The notes under the pieces are model-generated. The model did no database searches and was not told the origin of the DNA. It was given only the letters and a program-made list of their open reading frames with translations. The position numbers and the translations under genes are program-made. Below are positions 30,674-39,481 of a stretch of 64,000 nucleotides of DNA, in pieces. The DNA lies in NCBI GenBank assembly GCA_965250265.1, contig CBDFNO010000010.1:1-64000 (forward strand), written 5' to 3'. Numbering within the stretch: the stretch's first letter is position 1; each line of letters starts with the position of its first letter. This stretch comes from PRS1 sp965250265. Its GTDB lineage: Bacteria; Bacteroidota; Bacteroidia; Flavobacteriales; Flavobacteriaceae.

Positions 30674-31369
30674 ATGACTTTAAACTGTGTTGTTGTTGAT
30701 GACTCCGCAATCCAACGCTTATCTATCGTCAAGTTAGTAGAGAATAACCCTTCTTTAAACTTGATTGCAGAATATAGCAGTGCCCTGGAAACTAAAAACG
30801 GCCTAAATACTCACAAAGTAGATTTAATCTTTTTAGATATTGAAATGCCTGTTTTAAATGGTTTCGAATTACTAGACGTACTAAATAATCAACCCCAAAT
30901 TATTTTTGTTACTGGTAAAACGGAATATGCATTTAAAGCATTTAATTACGATGCTACAGATTATTTACATAAGCCAATTACAAGAGAACGCTTTAATACT
31001 GCTGTCGAAAAAGCTTTAGAACAACATAAGCTTACACTTGACTTTGATGAAACCGATGGTGAGCATATATTTGTGAAAAGTAATCTTAAAAAACGTAAAG
31101 TTTATATTAAGGATATTAAATGGATTGAAGCCCTTGGTGACTATGTAAAATTAGTAACCGAAGAAAATAGTCTAGTAGTATTATCTACAATGAAAGCTTT
31201 TGAAGCTGAATTACCAGATGATAAATTTTTAAGAATTCATAAATCTTATATTGTGAATTTAGATAAGATAGATCGCTTTAACAGTAAAAATGTTGAAGTT
31301 GGTGCTTACGAAATTCCTTTAAGTAGAAATAAAAAGACACAATTAGTAGATGCTTTAAATAATATTTAA
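30674..31369 (+). CDS. LytTR-family response regulator
   Basis: The 231-residue product is read from the ATG at 30674 (MTLNCVVVDDSAIQRLSIVK); the frame can be extended 14 residues upstream, but the receiver domain begins here. The receiver has the acidic pair VVDD, phospho-acceptor region LIFLDIEMPVLNG, switch-region VTGKTEYA and KPI. Residues about 130-231 form a LytTR DNA-binding domain (WIEALGDYVKLVT, FLRIHKSYIVNLDKID). Such regulators usually pair with a 5TM/LytS-type histidine kinase, but no kinase is adjacent, so it is an orphan here. Its targets are unknown. Confidence 0.9.
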   Translation: MTLNCVVVDDSAIQRLSIVKLVENNPSLNLIAEYSSALETKNGLNTHKVDLIFLDIEMPVLNGFELLDVLNNQPQIIFVTGKTEYAFKAFNYDATDYLHKPITRERFNTAVEKALEQHKLTLDFDETDGEHIFVKSNLKKRKVYIKDIKWIEALGDYVKLVTEENSLVVLSTMKAFEAELPDDKFLRIHKSYIVNLDKIDRFNSKNVEVGAYEIPLSRNKKTQLVDALNNI

Positions 31370-31372
31370 GCT

Positions 31373-33829
31373 CTAATAATTGTCAACATTTAGAATTAGT
31401 CTTATTGATCGGAAATCTTTTACACTAAAGAAGCTGTTTTTAATCTTAAGAATGGCTTCTTTTGTTTTTGATAATGACTGATTTTCTGGAATTTTTATCA
31501 GAATGTTTTTATGATATTGATTTCTAACTCTCGATACTGGTGGAAACTCTGGACCTAAAACATTAGTGCTGAATATTTGTTTCAGCGATTTTGTTAACCA
31601 ATCTGCTCCTGTATTTACTTTATTAAAATCTCGATGTTTTAATGTAATCTTTATCAACCTATAAATTGGTGGATATTTAAAATTATGACGTTCATCTAAC
31701 TGCTCCTTAAACATTGATTTATAATCATTATTTGAGACTTGTTGAAGGATTTTATGGTATGGATTATATGTTTGTATTAAAACCTTCCCTCTTTCGGCTG
31801 TTCTACCTGCTCTTCCTGCAACTTGTAGCATTAACTGAAAACTTCGCTCATGAGCTCTAAAATCGGGGAAATTTAGCATATTATCAGCATTCATAATACC
31901 AACTAGCTTAACATTTCTAAAATCCAAGCCTTTAGTTAGCATTTGCGTACCAACCAAAATATCTATCTCTTTTTGTTCAAAAGCAGTGATTATTTTTTCG
32001 TAACCATATTTTCCTCTTGTAGTATCTAAATCCATTCTAGCTGCTTTATGGTCTGGGAAAAACAACTTCACCTCATCTTCTATCTGTTCTGTACCAAAAC
32101 CCTTGCTATCAAGATCCAAACTACCGCAGGCCAAACAGTTTTGTAACATACTCATATTATAACCACAATAATGACATCGTAATTGATTTTTATATTGATG
32201 GTAGGTTAAACTTACATCACAATTTGTACATTGTGGCGAATGCCCGCAAGTAGTACATTCAACAATTGGAGAAAAACCACGACGATTTTGAAACAAGATA
32301 ATCTGTTGATCATTTTGTAAAGCATCAGCCATTTCTTCAATTAGTTTATCGCTAAAGTGACCTTTCATACGTTTACGCTTATACTTGTCTTTAATATCTA
32401 CCAATTCTATTTCTGGCATTAAAACATCGTTGTAACGCATATTAAGTTCAGCAAATCCATATTTTTTTTCTTTAGTCGCATTAAAATAGCTTTCTAAACT
32501 TGGTGTAGCGGAGCCCAAAAGGGTTTTAGCATTAAACAAATTGGCAAGAACAATTGCCGTATCTCTGGCATGATAACGTGGTGCAGGATCAAATTGCTTA
32601 TAAGATAACTCATGCTCTTCATCAATAATAACTAACCCTAAATTATTAAAAGGCAACAGAACTGAAGATCGAGCACCTAAAATTATTTTGGCTTTGTCCG
32701 AATTATTTAATACTTGATACCATACTTCTACACGCTCGTTCAAAGAATATTTTGAATGGTAAACAGAAACATGCTCTCCAAAATAGAATTGCAACCTATT
32801 AACCAACTGCGTTGTAAGCGCAATTTCTGGAACCAAATACAAAACCTGTTTTCCAGATTTTATAACATCTTCAATTAGCTTTGTATAGAGTTCTGTTTTT
32901 CCTGAAGATGTAACACCATGTAATAGTGTAACACTATGTTTTTCAAATGATTGAATTACATCATTCAAAGTGTTTTCTTGATTTTTATTTAATACTTTTA
33001 AGGATTCATTTTCAGATCCCGAATATTGAATTCTATCGATTTGAATGAAATATTCTTCTAGAATTTGTTTATCGATAAGTGTTTTAATTTGCGCTGAAGA
33101 TGAATTACTTTTTGCTTTTAATTCTGAAACTTTTATTGGCTTGTTTGTATTTGCGGTTAAGGAAAATAGCGCCATAACTATCGTACTTTGTTTCGGGGCT
33201 CTTGTTAAATTTTCTAATAATCGTTCTAATGCTTTTTCTGAAGAATAATTGGTATTCAACTTTACATATCTAACTAATTTAGGTTTGTATTTTTCATATA
33301 TTTCTTCTTCTACAGTAATTGCATCTTTTTCTAATAATCGTTTTAAAACTGGAAGAATATTATTTTTATCAAGTATGTTACTAATTTCATTTACTTTTAA
33401 AACTGATTGATGATGTAATGCTTCGAAAACTAAAAACTCATCATCTTTTAATTGCGAATCATCAATTGTAGTGGTATTATTTAAACTTATTATGGTTTCA
33501 CTCTCAAGCAAAAACGCACTTGGTAGTGCAGCTCGCAATACATCTCCTAAAGTACACATATAATAGCTAGCAATCCACGACCACAATTTAATTTGATATT
33601 CATTTGCTATAGGAAATTCATCTAATATTTGATATATTGGTTTTGCTTTGTATGCTTCAGGAGAGTTTTGATGAGAGTTATGCACCAATGCTGTATAAAT
33701 CTTACTCTTACCAAAAGGCACAGCAACTCGCATTCCAGGTTTTATATAGTCGAATTCAGCCTTTGAAATACTATACGTAAAAAGGCGTTCTAGTGGAATT
33801 GGAAGTATAACATCTATAAAATACAACAT
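31373..33829 (-). CDS. priA: Primosomal protein N' (PriA helicase)
   Basis: About 818 residues from the ATG at 33829 (MLYFIDVILPIPLERLFTYS); the frame extends 13 codons further upstream. PriA restarts stalled replication forks by loading the primosome. It shows an N-terminal DNA-binding domain, Walker A (LHGVTSSGKTELY), DEEH box (VIIDEEHELSYKQ), SATPSLES, a zinc-binding insert of paired CxxC motifs (CTTCGHSPQC, CHYCG, CLACGS), and helicase motifs V-VI (GTQMLTKGLDF, QVAGRAGR). Length is normal. It ends 3 bp from the convergent LytTR gene. Confidence 0.95.
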   Translation of the reverse strand: MLYFIDVILPIPLERLFTYSISKAEFDYIKPGMRVAVPFGKSKIYTALVHNSHQNSPEAYKAKPIYQILDEFPIANEYQIKLWSWIASYYMCTLGDVLRAALPSAFLLESETIISLNNTTTIDDSQLKDDEFLVFEALHHQSVLKVNEISNILDKNNILPVLKRLLEKDAITVEEEIYEKYKPKLVRYVKLNTNYSSEKALERLLENLTRAPKQSTIVMALFSLTANTNKPIKVSELKAKSNSSSAQIKTLIDKQILEEYFIQIDRIQYSGSENESLKVLNKNQENTLNDVIQSFEKHSVTLLHGVTSSGKTELYTKLIEDVIKSGKQVLYLVPEIALTTQLVNRLQFYFGEHVSVYHSKYSLNERVEVWYQVLNNSDKAKIILGARSSVLLPFNNLGLVIIDEEHELSYKQFDPAPRYHARDTAIVLANLFNAKTLLGSATPSLESYFNATKEKKYGFAELNMRYNDVLMPEIELVDIKDKYKRKRMKGHFSDKLIEEMADALQNDQQIILFQNRRGFSPIVECTTCGHSPQCTNCDVSLTYHQYKNQLRCHYCGYNMSMLQNCLACGSLDLDSKGFGTEQIEDEVKLFFPDHKAARMDLDTTRGKYGYEKIITAFEQKEIDILVGTQMLTKGLDFRNVKLVGIMNADNMLNFPDFRAHERSFQLMLQVAGRAGRTAERGKVLIQTYNPYHKILQQVSNNDYKSMFKEQLDERHNFKYPPIYRLIKITLKHRDFNKVNTGADWLTKSLKQIFSTNVLGPEFPPVSRVRNQYHKNILIKIPENQSLSKTKEAILKIKNSFFSVKDFRSIRLILNVDNY

Positions 33830-33905
33830 AACTTCAAATTTAAGTTCTTTCCACAAAAAAATCTTCAAAATTTGTGGTGGTTTGTTAACAAAAAAATGAA
33901 GCTAA

Positions 33906-34328
33906 TTATTTTATTCTACTCCAATATTGTGTGGCATATAAAAATGCTACATAACCTCTAACTTGGAGTACATCAGGATCGTCAGTTAACATTAATCTAC
34001 ATTTGAATTTTTTTCCATGCTCCGGATCAAAAATGGTTCCTTTTCTGTAATAATGACCATCTTTTTGCATGTTCTTTATAAGTACTAAACCCATAATAGG
34101 CTTATTATAATCATCATCTTTACACTTGTCGCAAAGTGCATCTTTATCTTTTGGATCAAGTATATCAATTATTTTACCAAAAACTTTTCCATTTTCTTTA
34201 TAAATTTCTACTATAGATTTCTCTACTCCTGATTCACCATCAATCGTTTTCCATTTTCCAAATATACTTTGAGAAGACATTGAAAATGACAAAATAAATA
34301 TCAAAAATAGGAATCCAAATCTTTTCAT
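33906..34328 (-). CDS. DUF2147 secreted protein
   Basis: The 140-residue product has a signal peptide (FGFLFLIFILSFSMSSQ) and a DUF2147 domain (IFGKWKTIDGESGVEKSIVE, KDDDYNKPIMGLVLIKNM, GTIFDPEHGKKFKCRL, VRGYV). DUF2147 proteins are small periplasmic lipocalin-like proteins of unknown function. Its ATG overlaps the stop of the upstream YihY-family gene (TAATG), implying translational coupling in a nadC-yihY-DUF2147 operon. Confidence 0.85.
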   Translation of the reverse strand: MKRFGFLFLIFILSFSMSSQSIFGKWKTIDGESGVEKSIVEIYKENGKVFGKIIDILDPKDKDALCDKCKDDDYNKPIMGLVLIKNMQKDGHYYRKGTIFDPEHGKKFKCRLMLTDDPDVLQVRGYVAFLYATQYWSRIK

Positions 34329-35263
34329 TACAGTTTGGTTTTCTTTTTTAAACGATTTAAAGACGCATTTAGTTCATACCCAAGTAGCAATATATTTGAG
34401 TTAAGCCATAAGTAAAATAACAATATTAATAATGCGCCAATTGAACCATACAACTCATTATATTGAGAAAAGTTTTCTATATATATACCAAATAAATAAG
34501 ACGTTAAAATTATAAGTAGTGTTGTGAATAAAGCTCCAATAGAAAAGAAACGCGATAGCTTTCCTTCTTTAGTTCCGAAATAGTAGAGCGTAGCTGTAGT
34601 AAGATAAATCATAATTACAAAAAACAGGTACTTAGCAATAACAATTCCAGTTTGGCTTTGATTTGGTTCTATATAACCACTTGCTTCAAGATTTTGAATG
34701 ACATAAATATTAAAATAGGCAATAACAACAACCGTAACTATAACCAACATTGCTAAAATTATAGCAACGCCAGTTGCGTATAAGTATTGTTTAAAAATAC
34801 TTCGGTTAAACTTGTTATGATATGAGTTTTCAAAACCAGAAAACACAGAATTAACACCATTTGCCATTAAAAATATTGACAATAAAAACACAGACGACAA
34901 TAAACCTCCTCTATTGGTGTTTTCGATATCTTCAAAAATATTAGTAACAAAAAAATCGGAGGTATTTGGAGGTAAAAATGACTCTAAAAATCGCAAAAAA
35001 TCATCATGAAAATTCTCTACTGGAACATAAGGAATAAGAATTAAGACAAAAATCAAAAACGGAAAAATTGCAATAAAAAAGCTAAATGCAATGGCTCCAG
35101 CACGTGATGTTAAAGCCCCTTTTACAATCCCAATAACGTACATTTCAATAAGATCATAAACAGATAAGCCTTCGAAACCTGGGAGCTTAATTTTTTTAAG
35201 AAATCTTACTATTAGATTAAGTACTGGTATGTTATCTAGTTTATCTTCTATGCGCTTGGTCAT
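34328..35263 (-). CDS. YihY/virulence factor BrkB family membrane protein
   Basis: The 311-residue polytopic membrane protein has about six hydrophobic segments (for example IAFSFFIAIFPFLIFVLILI and YLYATGVAIILAMLVIVTVV) and the family signatures SRAGAIAFSFF and GALLILLFYLWLNSNILLLG. The YihY/BrkB family is widespread and of unsettled function; older RNase BN assignments are not supported. It begins 1 bp after nadC ends and its stop overlaps the DUF2147 gene, so it is the middle gene of an operon. Confidence 0.9.
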   Translation of the reverse strand: MTKRIEDKLDNIPVLNLIVRFLKKIKLPGFEGLSVYDLIEMYVIGIVKGALTSRAGAIAFSFFIAIFPFLIFVLILIPYVPVENFHDDFLRFLESFLPPNTSDFFVTNIFEDIENTNRGGLLSSVFLLSIFLMANGVNSVFSGFENSYHNKFNRSIFKQYLYATGVAIILAMLVIVTVVVIAYFNIYVIQNLEASGYIEPNQSQTGIVIAKYLFFVIMIYLTTATLYYFGTKEGKLSRFFSIGALFTTLLIILTSYLFGIYIENFSQYNELYGSIGALLILLFYLWLNSNILLLGYELNASLNRLKKKTKL

Positions 35264-35264
35264 A

Positions 35265-36122
35265 TTAAACTGCCTTTAAACTTAAATCCATATTATAAAC
35301 TGAATGAGTTAAAGCTCCACTGGAAATATAATCCACACCACATTCGGCATATCGCCGTATTGTATGTTCATTAATCCCTCCGGAAGATTCTGTTAAACAT
35401 TTATTTCCAATGAGCTGCACAGCTTTTCTAGTATCTTCATAGTTAAAGTTATCTATTAAAATTCTATATACACCATCGCTTTGTAAGATTTCTTCAATTT
35501 CTTTAAGATTTCTAGCTTCTACAATTATTTTTAGATCTCTGTTAGTATCTTTTAAATATTGCATTGTTTTATCAATAGCTTTTGTAATGCCACCAGCAAA
35601 ATCTATATGGTTATCTTTAAGCATAATCATATCGTACAACGCAAATCTATGGTTCTCTCCTCCTCCAATTTTTACAGCCCATTTTTCAAGTGCACGAATT
35701 CCTGGAGTCGTTTTGCGAGTATCTAATATTTTTGTTTTTGTACCTTCCAATAAATCAACAAAATTTCTTGTTTTAGTTGCAATAGCACTCATACGCTGCA
35801 TTACATTAAGAACTAAACGCTCTGCTTTTAAAATGGATTGCGAAGCGCCTCTCACATAAAACACAACATCTCCATAGTTTACTTTACAACCATCTTCAAT
35901 AAGTATTTCTATTATCAATTTTTTATCTATATAAGCAAAGATTTGTTTAGCAAACTCAACTCCTGCAATAATACCTTCATCTTTCGCTAACAATTTCGCC
36001 TTGCCTTTTGCTGTTGAAGGAATACAAGCCAACGAACTATGGTCACCGTCTCCAACATCTTCTCTAATAGCATTAACTATGATTAAATCTATTTCTTTGT
36101 TGAATTGCTTTTGACTTATCAT
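35265..36122 (-). CDS. nadC: Nicotinate-nucleotide pyrophosphorylase (carboxylating)
   Basis: The 285-residue quinolinate phosphoribosyltransferase makes nicotinate mononucleotide from quinolinate and PRPP in de novo NAD synthesis. Characteristic motifs are DVGDGDHSS at the N-terminus, RKTTPGIRALEKWAVKIGGG, NHRFALYDMIMLKDNHI, IIVEARNLKE, LIDNF and ESSGGI. Length is typical. It is first in an operon with a YihY-family gene and DUF2147. The start codon and promoter region have been partly copied 980 bp to the right, between two paralogous genes on the other strand. Confidence 0.95.
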   Translation of the reverse strand: MISQKQFNKEIDLIIVNAIREDVGDGDHSSLACIPSTAKGKAKLLAKDEGIIAGVEFAKQIFAYIDKKLIIEILIEDGCKVNYGDVVFYVRGASQSILKAERLVLNVMQRMSAIATKTRNFVDLLEGTKTKILDTRKTTPGIRALEKWAVKIGGGENHRFALYDMIMLKDNHIDFAGGITKAIDKTMQYLKDTNRDLKIIVEARNLKEIEEILQSDGVYRILIDNFNYEDTRKAVQLIGNKCLTESSGGINEHTIRRYAECGVDYISSGALTHSVYNMDLSLKAV

Positions 36123-36130
36123 TTATATAT

Positions 36131-36160
36131 TTTGAACCTTGCTAAATTATAGTATTTTTG
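36131..36160 (+). promoter_or_regulatory. Probable promoter of the gene at 36175
   Basis: TTTG (36131-36134), 18-bp spacer, TATTTTTG (36153-36160). It lies only 14 bp before the ATG, implying a very short leader. The same boxes are conserved in the duplicated copy at 37111-37140. Confidence 0.65.
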
Positions 36161-36174
36161 GATAAACTTTTTTT

Positions 36175-37017
36175 ATGAAAATAAAATTAATAATCTTTCT
36201 TATTTTTTCTATTATAATATTTAAAAAAGGATCTTCCCAAGAAGTAATTTATCTTGATGAAAATATGAAAAAAATTGATTCTGTCAATTTTTCCAAAAAA
36301 TGTAAGGCTCGTGTTTTAGGATGTCTGGAGTACAAAAGAAAACAAATAATCGTTTATTCGGTCTATAAACACCATGACTTTGGAAGGTTAAGTCAAAATG
36401 AATTAGAGAAAGTAAAATTATTACTGAATCAGAATTCTAATGATGATTTAAAAAAAAATCAATCTTATGTAGTTCGTTTTAGAGATTCACTTTATGGATA
36501 TTTTGAAAAAACATTTAAAAGATTACAAAAAACTAAAAAAATTATATTTAATGATTTAAGTATCCAAGCTCAAAATGAATTTGTTTATGAAGTAAATTCT
36601 ACTGTAAAAAGAAGAGTGTCTACACATTTTGAACATATAAAAAGTTCTAATAAAAAATGCATTCGTTTACTAAAAAAGGTTAATACCAAGGATTATTATG
36701 TTTTTAATGAAGATGTTGGATACATTGAAAAATATGGAGAAAATAAATACTGGATAAAAAACGACTCGATTTTAAACAGGCTTTTTTTTAAACAACGTCC
36801 CAATGTCTCGTATGTAATTATAAAACCAAATGGAAACTATTTCGCTTCCAATCGAGCAATTTCTAGAGTAAATTTTTTTCGTTTAATTAAGGAAGATGAC
36901 TGGACTAAATTTGAACAAGACTTAATACAATCGATTAATAAAAACAGCATTTCAGGCATTCGCTTTTTTCAGAAAAAAAACTTATTTGCTGATAATGAAT
37001 GCATAGTGGAGTATTAA
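36175..37017 (+). CDS. Secreted protein of unknown function, copy 1 of a tandem pair
   Basis: The 280-residue product has an N-terminal signal peptide (LIIFLIFSIIIFKKGSSQE) and is lysine-rich. I do not recognise the family. It is paralogous to the next gene: both have an early Y.D.NM..I, then KKCKA, a Y.Y..FGR.S..E pattern near residue 70, I.Y.DSL-like strands and a conserved KPNG segment near residue 225 (VIIKPNGNYF versus LIIKPNGEFF). It is divergent from nadC, 52 bp away, with a recognisable promoter between them. Confidence 0.7.
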   Translation: MKIKLIIFLIFSIIIFKKGSSQEVIYLDENMKKIDSVNFSKKCKARVLGCLEYKRKQIIVYSVYKHHDFGRLSQNELEKVKLLLNQNSNDDLKKNQSYVVRFRDSLYGYFEKTFKRLQKTKKIIFNDLSIQAQNEFVYEVNSTVKRRVSTHFEHIKSSNKKCIRLLKKVNTKDYYVFNEDVGYIEKYGENKYWIKNDSILNRLFFKQRPNVSYVIIKPNGNYFASNRAISRVNFFRLIKEDDWTKFEQDLIQSINKNSISGIRFFQKKNLFADNECIVEY

Positions 37018-37024
37018 ACTCCAC

Positions 37025-37147
37025 ACCATCATCAACATCTTTTCTAATGGTGTTAGAGATAATTAAATCTATTTCCTTGTTGAATTGTTCTTTACTTATC
37101 ATTTATATATTTTGAACATTACGAAAATATAGTACTTTTGGATAAAC
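37025..37147 (+). pseudogene. Duplicated remnant of the nadC 5' end and promoter region
   Basis: This stretch matches 36045-36167 at a constant offset of 980 bp. It covers the first 25 or so codons of nadC (on the minus strand), its ATG context (ACTTATCATTTATATATTTTGAAC) and the divergent promoter. It shows that the gene pair at 36175 and 37156 arose by tandem duplication of a 980-bp unit starting inside nadC. The nadC piece has since drifted. Confidence 0.85.
37111..37140 (+). promoter_or_regulatory. Probable promoter of the gene at 37156 (duplicated)
   Basis: TTTG (37111-37114), 18-bp spacer, TACTTTTG (37133-37140): the same boxes and spacing as at 36131-36160, retained after duplication while flanking bases changed. 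Confidence 0.65.
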
Positions 37148-37155
37148 ATTTCTGT

Positions 37156-38013
37156 ATGATAAAAAAAATATCTGTTTCTACTATACTTTTCTTAATTGTA
37201 ACTTCTTTCCTTTTCAGCCAAGAAAAAGTATATGTAGATGTTAATATGAATTATATTAATAAAAAAGAATATAAAAAGAAATGCAAGGCGAATATTTTTG
37301 TATGCAAAAAAGACAAAATAGGTTCAAAACAAATTAATAGAATATACTACAAATATGAATTTGGTAGAATATCTTCTACTGAAGTAAACAAGTTGAGAGA
37401 GTTATTGGTAACCCAAACAGGAATTGAAATTAATAAGAATTCAAATATCATAATTAAATACAGTGACACCTTATTTGACTATAAAGCGATTGAAAAAAGA
37501 AGAGAGCAGCATTATAATAAGCATAATAAAACTATTCTTTTTAACACCTCAAACATTAGTAAAAAGAGAGAGAAAAAAATTAGTGAGAGATATGAGTATA
37601 AACCTTTAACTTTAAAAACATACATTAAAAATCACATCGAATTTATAAATAATCAAAAAAAATGCATTAAAAAAGCTAAACTAATATATAATACTGAAGC
37701 TTTTTATATGTACGATATTGATCTTGGGCATAACGTAATGTGGCCAGACTTGAATTGGATTCAAGACTCAACTAATGTATTTAAAAATAAGTTTTTTAAA
37801 ATACCCAATTATAATGCCAAGTTGATTATTAAACCTAATGGAGAGTTTTTTGTTAGCAATGCTAATCTCGATGAAAAAATGCAAATTATACTTTTAAAAA
37901 ACAACTGGCAGACAATAATAAATGATTGGAGATTATCTGTCGAACAATTGAAAAAAAATGGATTTGGCTTTTTTAATATTGACGAAAGTTTTAAACGTGC
38001 AGTTTGTTTTTAA
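37156..38013 (+). CDS. Secreted protein of unknown function, copy 2 of a tandem pair
   Basis: The 285-residue product is read from the ATG at 37156 (MIKKISVSTILFLIVTSFLF), chosen because it aligns with the start of the paralogue 980 bp upstream; an ATG at 37138 is less likely. It has a signal peptide and a Lys/Asn/Tyr-rich mature part. It shares the KKCKAN, YEFGRIS and KPNGEFFVSN segments with copy 1 but is strongly diverged, so the duplication is old or evolves quickly. Function is unknown; no catalytic motif is visible. Confidence 0.7.
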   Translation: MIKKISVSTILFLIVTSFLFSQEKVYVDVNMNYINKKEYKKKCKANIFVCKKDKIGSKQINRIYYKYEFGRISSTEVNKLRELLVTQTGIEINKNSNIIIKYSDTLFDYKAIEKRREQHYNKHNKTILFNTSNISKKREKKISERYEYKPLTLKTYIKNHIEFINNQKKCIKKAKLIYNTEAFYMYDIDLGHNVMWPDLNWIQDSTNVFKNKFFKIPNYNAKLIIKPNGEFFVSNANLDEKMQIILLKNNWQTIINDWRLSVEQLKKNGFGFFNIDESFKRAVCF

Positions 38014-38101
38014 TGTCGCCATGCTTCTATTATTTACACTAGTTTAGGTAGCAATCCTTTATGATGAAAAATTAAAAAATCTAAAATCGTAAATTTGATT
38101 T

Positions 38102-38575
38102 ATGCAAGTAAAACTCCTAACTATTGCAAAAACCGATAATAAGCAGCTACAACAGCTTATAGATGACTATCAAAAGAGGTTAAGTCATTATATAAAATTC
38201 AATCTTGAAATTATTCCAGATATAAAAAATTCTAAAAACTTATCTGAAACACAACAAAAACAAAAAGAAGGAGAGCTTATTCTAGCTAAACTTAACAATA
38301 CTGATATTTTGATATTGTTAGACGAAAATGGAAAACAATTAGATTCTATTGCGTTTTCAAATTATCTGCAAAAACATATGAATTCTGGCATTAAACAATT
38401 GGTATTTGCAATTAGCGGTCCCTACGGATTTTCACAAGACATTTATAAAAAAGCTCAAGGTAAACTCTCACTTTCAAAAATGACCTTCTCTCATCAAATG
38501 GTACGTTTATTTTTTATAGAGCAATTGTACCGAGGACTTACTATTTTGAGGAACGAACCTTATCATCATCGATAA
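38102..38575 (+). CDS. rlmH: 23S rRNA (pseudouridine1915-N3)-methyltransferase
   Basis: The 157-residue SPOUT-family enzyme has the hallmark C-terminal knot region (FAISGPYGFSQDIYK, LSLSKMTFSHQMVRLFFIEQ, LYRGLTILRNEPYHH). It methylates pseudouridine 1915 in helix 69 of 23S rRNA. Length is standard. It is convergent with the hpf-like gene, with only 2 bp between stops. Confidence 0.95.
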   Translation: MQVKLLTIAKTDNKQLQQLIDDYQKRLSHYIKFNLEIIPDIKNSKNLSETQQKQKEGELILAKLNNTDILILLDENGKQLDSIAFSNYLQKHMNSGIKQLVFAISGPYGFSQDIYKKAQGKLSLSKMTFSHQMVRLFFIEQLYRGLTILRNEPYHHR

Positions 38576-38577
38576 AT

Positions 38578-38877
38578 TTAATGTGTTTTATATACTTCTT
38601 TACGCTTTTTAAGTTGTACTACTAAATCTTTGATCGTTTCTTTAACTGCTAATTCATAATTTTTTTCGTTAGAAGTCGCAAAAATCCTTGGTCCCGGTAA
38701 ACTTAATTCTATTTTACATATTTTGCCTTTTCCTTTTGGGTCATTTTCATGTTTAAATTGCACATCTGCCTTAATTATCCATCCAAACTTTTGCCCAAGA
38801 TTCTGTAATTTTCCTGTTACATATTCGCTTATTGTCTCATTTGTAGCCATTTGTACATATTGAATATTAATTGTCAT
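38578..38877 (-). CDS. hpf: Ribosome hibernation promoting factor / RaiA family
   Basis: The 99-residue protein fits the short HPF/RaiA family: two-stranded start (MTINIQYVQMATNETISEYV), a KIELSLPGPRIFATSN core and a C-terminal helix with DLVVQLKKRK. These proteins bind the 30S decoding region in stationary phase and promote ribosome dimerisation or inactivation. The long-form C-terminal dimerisation domain is absent. No regulatory site is evident. Confidence 0.85.
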   Translation of the reverse strand: MTINIQYVQMATNETISEYVTGKLQNLGQKFGWIIKADVQFKHENDPKGKGKICKIELSLPGPRIFATSNEKNYELAVKETIKDLVVQLKKRKEVYKTH

Positions 38878-38994
38878 AACATGAATTTATTTAGTTTTAT
38901 ATATAATCAAAGTTAAAGGACTTTTATTTTATTTCAGTTGATTTTTATCATAAAAAATATAAACTTACTTTTGGTCTTTACAAACAATTCGTTT

Positions 38995-39414
38995 ATGAAA
39001 CTCGTTTTTGCAACAAATAACCATAACAAACTAAAAGAAGTTCAAGATTTACTTCCTGAATATATAAGGTTGTTAAGTCTTAAAGATATTGGTTGCTTTG
39101 AGGACATTCCAGAAACTCAAATTACTATTGTAGGCAACGCTATACAAAAAGCTAATTATATAAAAGACAACTATAGTTACGACTGTTTTGCTGATGATAC
39201 CGGTTTAGAAGTTGAGGCTTTAGATTGAACTCCTGGAGTGTATTCTGCACAATATGCAGGAGAACAATGTGATGCTAACGATAATTGGATAAGCTTTTAA
39301 ATGAACTGGAAAATATGCAAAATCGCTCTGCAAAGTTTAAAACTGTTATAGCAATACATATTAATAACCAACTTCACACATTTACAGGAATTTGCAAAGG
39401 CGAAATAACTTTAG
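38995..39414 (+). pseudogene. Truncated rdgB/HAM1 (ITPase) copy
   Basis: The region aligns with intact rdgB at 41560 from the ATG (MKLVFATNN.NKLKEVQ.L.P) onward at high identity. A GGA-to-TGA change gives a stop at 39226-39228, a small deletion near 39280 shifts the frame, and homology ends near 39414, leaving out about the last 45 codons. Downstream sequence to 39480 is unrelated to rdgB. It is a dead duplicate, about 2.5 kb from the functional gene, with a TACTTTTG box upstream as in the intact copy. Confidence 0.9.
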
Positions 39415-39481
39415 CACGGATTAGACAAATTTAGCTTCTCCTTTTTGCAAAAACGGTTATTAAACACTAAAATTTAAGCGC

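Noticed and set aside
39414..39480. A fourth cassette right end after the dead rdgB copy (AAACGGTTATTAAACAC)
   Set aside because: There is a loose resemblance to the terminal motif, but no matching left end, promoter or stem arms could be found.
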